Positions 4,276 to 6,110 of a DNA stretch of 6,110 nucleotides are shown one piece after another. The notes under the pieces were generated by a model. That model was not told the origin of the DNA, ran no database searches, and worked only from the letters and a program-made list of their open reading frames with translations. The stretch is from Pseudomonadota bacterium (GTDB lineage Bacteria > Bdellovibrionota_B > Oligoflexia > Oligoflexales > Bin106): contig JAPOQT010000098.1 of the NCBI GenBank assembly GCA_026710525.1, forward strand, positions 1-6,110, written 5' to 3'. How positions within the stretch are numbered: the stretch's first letter is position 1; the number at the start of each line of letters is the position of its first letter. The translations under genes and the position numbers were made by a program.

Positions 4276-6110
4276 TTAATACTCTTCTATATCTTCTGCC
4301 TCATAATCATCGCTATCATAATAGTCATCGGCGTCGTTTGGCGCTGAATAATTCGATGGTTCGTTGCCATAACCTTGGTCATAGTATTGATCATAACCAC
4401 CGTTTTCATAATTCTGATAGCTGTTGTTTTCAGATTGATAATTCTCAGAGTAAGTATTACTCTCATAGCTTTGTTCGTTTTCTGAGTACGCTTGATTAGC
4501 ACTATAATTACCTTGATTATATTCACCCGTATTTTGATACTCTGCACTATCTTGATTACTGGCATACTGGTTAGGATAATTAGCCTGGTAATTCGCAGCA
4601 TTTTGATTAGGATAGTTAGCCGAGTAGTCATCAGTGTATTGATACCCGTTAGCACCATCATAATCACCCGAGTTATAACCATTAGCAGTACTCACCAAAG
4701 ACCCGCCATTATTACCCATCATCTCTTCAACATCGAGGATGGTGGGTGTTAACAAAATGACGACTTCTTTTTTCTCTATTTGGGATGAAGAATTGCGAAA
4801 CAACATACCTAAAATAGGAATTTTATGCAAATAAGGAACAGCTTTAAAATTTTCTGCGGCTGTGTTGGTGTAAATACCACCAATCACCGCTGTTTCCCCA
4901 GAAGTACGTAACAAATGAGTCTTAATGCTTTTCGTCGCTTTTCTTATTCTCCCAGCAAGATCAACCGGATCATCTGATGCTATTTGAACCTCCATACTCA
5001 CCGAGCCATCTATGGTCGCTTGCGGCTTAACTGAAAGACTAAGTAAATAGCTGACTTCTGAGGTGCCAGAAGTATTAACACCGCTATGTTCGACTGTATC
5101 TTGAACACCGCTCGAAATTTCAGCTGTCTCGTTATCTAACACGGTCACTGAAGTGTTTTGCAATACTCGCGTATCCAGAAACGTTTCTTCCCATTTCAGT
5201 TGCATCATAATTTGGGGAATATTTTGAAATGAGTTCAGTTGTAAACGTAAATCAGCTGCTGAGGCATTGTCAGCTGGCGCACTCACTGCCACAGAAGAGC
5301 CAAAAGACATATGAGGTATCGGCAAAGCCCCTAGGCCTAAATTCTGGGTCTCAGCAGACACAGGAAAACTCCAATTAATTCCCATAGCATCTCGATGAGT
5401 GTTGGCAATCTCAATAATACGAGCATCAATTTTGATTTGCGGCGTTCGAGTATCTAGCCGTTCAATGAGGGTTTTAATTTTCGATAACTCCTGGGTGGGA
5501 GCCTCTATCACCAAAGAGTTTGTCCGTTCATCAATAGTGATTTTTGTCTTACTAATTACCTCAGAACCAGCTGAACCCGTGGGAGACGAAGCTGCGGCTT
5601 CTCCAGAGTTGTTACTGTTGTTGCTAATAAAGGTCTGGATAATCGCCTGAGCTTTGTCCGCTTTAATATAGGACAATCGCATAATTAAAAGATGAGTTTT
5701 CTGTCTCGTTTTCTCCTTCACAATCTGACTAGTTGGAATAATTTTAATCATACCACCGCGTAACGTCACATAAGTAAGATCATACACATCAAGGACCGCC
5801 TGCAAGGCGTTAGTCCAGCTAACATTTTTTAACAGCATAGTGACCGACTTACCCTGCAACTCGTCAATATTATAAATAAAGTTAATGTTATTTTCTCGGC
5901 TAAGGATGTCGAGGACCTGAACAAGATTTGCCTCCTTAAACTGAAGATCAACAGGATGTAACTGCTCATCACTGCCAGCGGATGCTTCTGAAACCGATGT
6001 GTAACCTTGTGCATCAGGCTCGGCGTCCCTAGGGTTCGCGGCATTATTAGCTGTTGGTTGATAATCGCTAATATTATTCGATGACGAGTCTTCAAATAAA
6101 CTCTCATCCG
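4276..6110 (-). CDS. pilQ: Type IV pilus secretin PilQ-like protein, 5'-truncated by the window edge
   Basis: The frame is open from the right edge to TAA 4276-4278, giving 610 visible residues, so the TTG at 5859 is only an internal Leu codon. Visible residues 1-50 are a Ser/Asn/Asp-rich linker. Residues about 53-130 are the STN/N0 domain (VDLQFKEANLVQVLDILS, then VTMLLKNVSWTNALQAVLD). About 139-219 is one Secretin_N/N1 domain with a Ser/Asn/Gly-rich internal loop. About 224-460 is the secretin core (IKIDARIIEIANTHRDAMGINW, in two parts; SGETAVIGGIYTN; VPYLHKIPILGMLFRN; KEVVILLTPTIL). A single N1 before the core fits PilQ/MshL rather than GspD. The product forms the multimeric outer-membrane pore through which a pilus passes. 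Residues about 465-610 form an unusual Tyr/Asn/Gln-rich tail. Any AMIN domains and the signal peptide would lie outside the window. The lipoprotein and TPR genes follow on the same strand. Confidence 0.93.
   Translation of the reverse strand, partial: DESLFEDSSSNNISDYQPTANNAANPRDAEPDAQGYTSVSEASAGSDEQLHPVDLQFKEANLVQVLDILSRENNINFIYNIDELQGKSVTMLLKNVSWTNALQAVLDVYDLTYVTLRGGMIKIIPTSQIVKEKTRQKTHLLIMRLSYIKADKAQAIIQTFISNNSNNSGEAAASSPTGSAGSEVISKTKITIDERTNSLVIEAPTQELSKIKTLIERLDTRTPQIKIDARIIEIANTHRDAMGINWSFPVSAETQNLGLGALPIPHMSFGSSVAVSAPADNASAADLRLQLNSFQNIPQIMMQLKWEETFLDTRVLQNTSVTVLDNETAEISSGVQDTVEHSGVNTSGTSEVSYLLSLSVKPQATIDGSVSMEVQIASDDPVDLAGRIRKATKSIKTHLLRTSGETAVIGGIYTNTAAENFKAVPYLHKIPILGMLFRNSSSQIEKKEVVILLTPTILDVEEMMGNNGGSLVSTANGYNSGDYDGANGYQYTDDYSANYPNQNAANYQANYPNQYASNQDSAEYQNTGEYNQGNYSANQAYSENEQSYESNTYSENYQSENNSYQNYENGGYDQYYDQGYGNEPSNYSAPNDADDYYDSDDYEAEDIEEY
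4279..4716 (-). other. Low-complexity Tyr/Asn/Gln-rich acidic tail of the secretin
   Basis: The last 146 residues of the secretin, after its final conserved block. By hand count there are 27 Tyr, 26 Asn and 13 Gln, with many Ser, Glu and Asp, and no Lys, Arg, His, Cys, Trp or Phe. The last 20 or so residues are almost all Asp, Glu and Tyr. The segment is predicted to be disordered and has prion-like composition. Long open frames seen in other phases here are by-products of this biased composition. Confidence 0.85.
4571..4620. repeat. Near-identical 14-bp direct repeats in the secretin tail
   Basis: TTAGGATAATTAGC (4571-4584) and TTAGGATAGTTAGC (4607-4620) differ at one base and lie 36 bases (12 codons) apart in phase with the reading frame. 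Both encode the peptide ANYPN, each followed by Gln. This suggests that the tail grew at least partly by duplication of short units. Confidence 0.6.

Noticed and set aside
4287..4682. 131-codon minus-strand frame rich in Ile, Met and Thr
   Set aside because: It is an alternate phase of the Asn/Tyr-rich secretin tail; the absence of stops follows from the biased codon content.
4492..4752. Plus-strand frames over the secretin tail and core (also 4084-4347 and 5399-5650)
   Set aside because: They are antisense to well-supported genes, with no family resemblance or RBS.
5857..5859. TTG as the start of the secretin
   Set aside because: The frame continues upstream to the window edge and includes the first half of the STN domain, so this is an internal Leu codon.
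5829..6107. 92-codon minus-strand frame at the right edge
   Set aside because: It overlaps the N0 domain of the secretin in another phase; the secretin frame is open to the window end and has the STN motif.

Overview
This window looks like chromosomal DNA from a Gram-negative, diderm bacterium. It carries an outer-membrane secretin, a lipoprotein with a lipobox and ribosomal protein L19, and it reads as moderately AT-rich by eye. The TPR gene has the layout of a family I associate with delta-proteobacterial and Bdellovibrio-type genomes (N-terminal TPRs, a polar linker, then a TLAEIF-KQ-xYKRALKIYRR-type TPR). A myxococcal/desulfobacterial/Bdellovibrionota-like host is therefore a tentative guess, not a demonstrated assignment.

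Nearly all coding runs on the minus strand. Read from the right edge leftwards, the order is: (1) a PilQ-type type IV pilus secretin, whose start lies beyond base 6110 and which ends in a long Tyr/Asn/Gln-rich acidic tail (4276-6110); (2) a Cys-rich predicted lipoprotein (3378-4205); (3) a TPR protein (2379-3335); (4) a 185-base spacer; (5) rplS, encoding L19, with a GTG start and a clear Shine-Dalgarno sequence (1783-2193); (6) an LCM/TIGR00027-type SAM-dependent methyltransferase starting 2 bases after the rplS stop (878-1780); (7) an unrecognised 115-residue ORF (467-814). At the left edge a plus-strand gene, cut by the window, encodes the end of a small acidic protein with a signal peptide (1-383), convergent with the rest.

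The first three genes probably form the distal part of a pilus (or pilus-like) assembly operon: outer-membrane channel, a lipoprotein that could help target or anchor it, and a scaffold-like TPR protein. rplS and the methyltransferase form a second, tightly coupled unit. The rplS stop codon is preceded by an A8 run containing the heptamer A-AAA-AAA, and a -1 slip there would read straight into the methyltransferase frame.

No RNA genes, CRISPR array, insertion sequence or integrase was seen, and no non-coding stretch exceeds 300 bases. The two signals most worth testing are the low-complexity secretin tail with its neighbouring unknown lipoprotein, and the possible L19-methyltransferase frameshift fusion.
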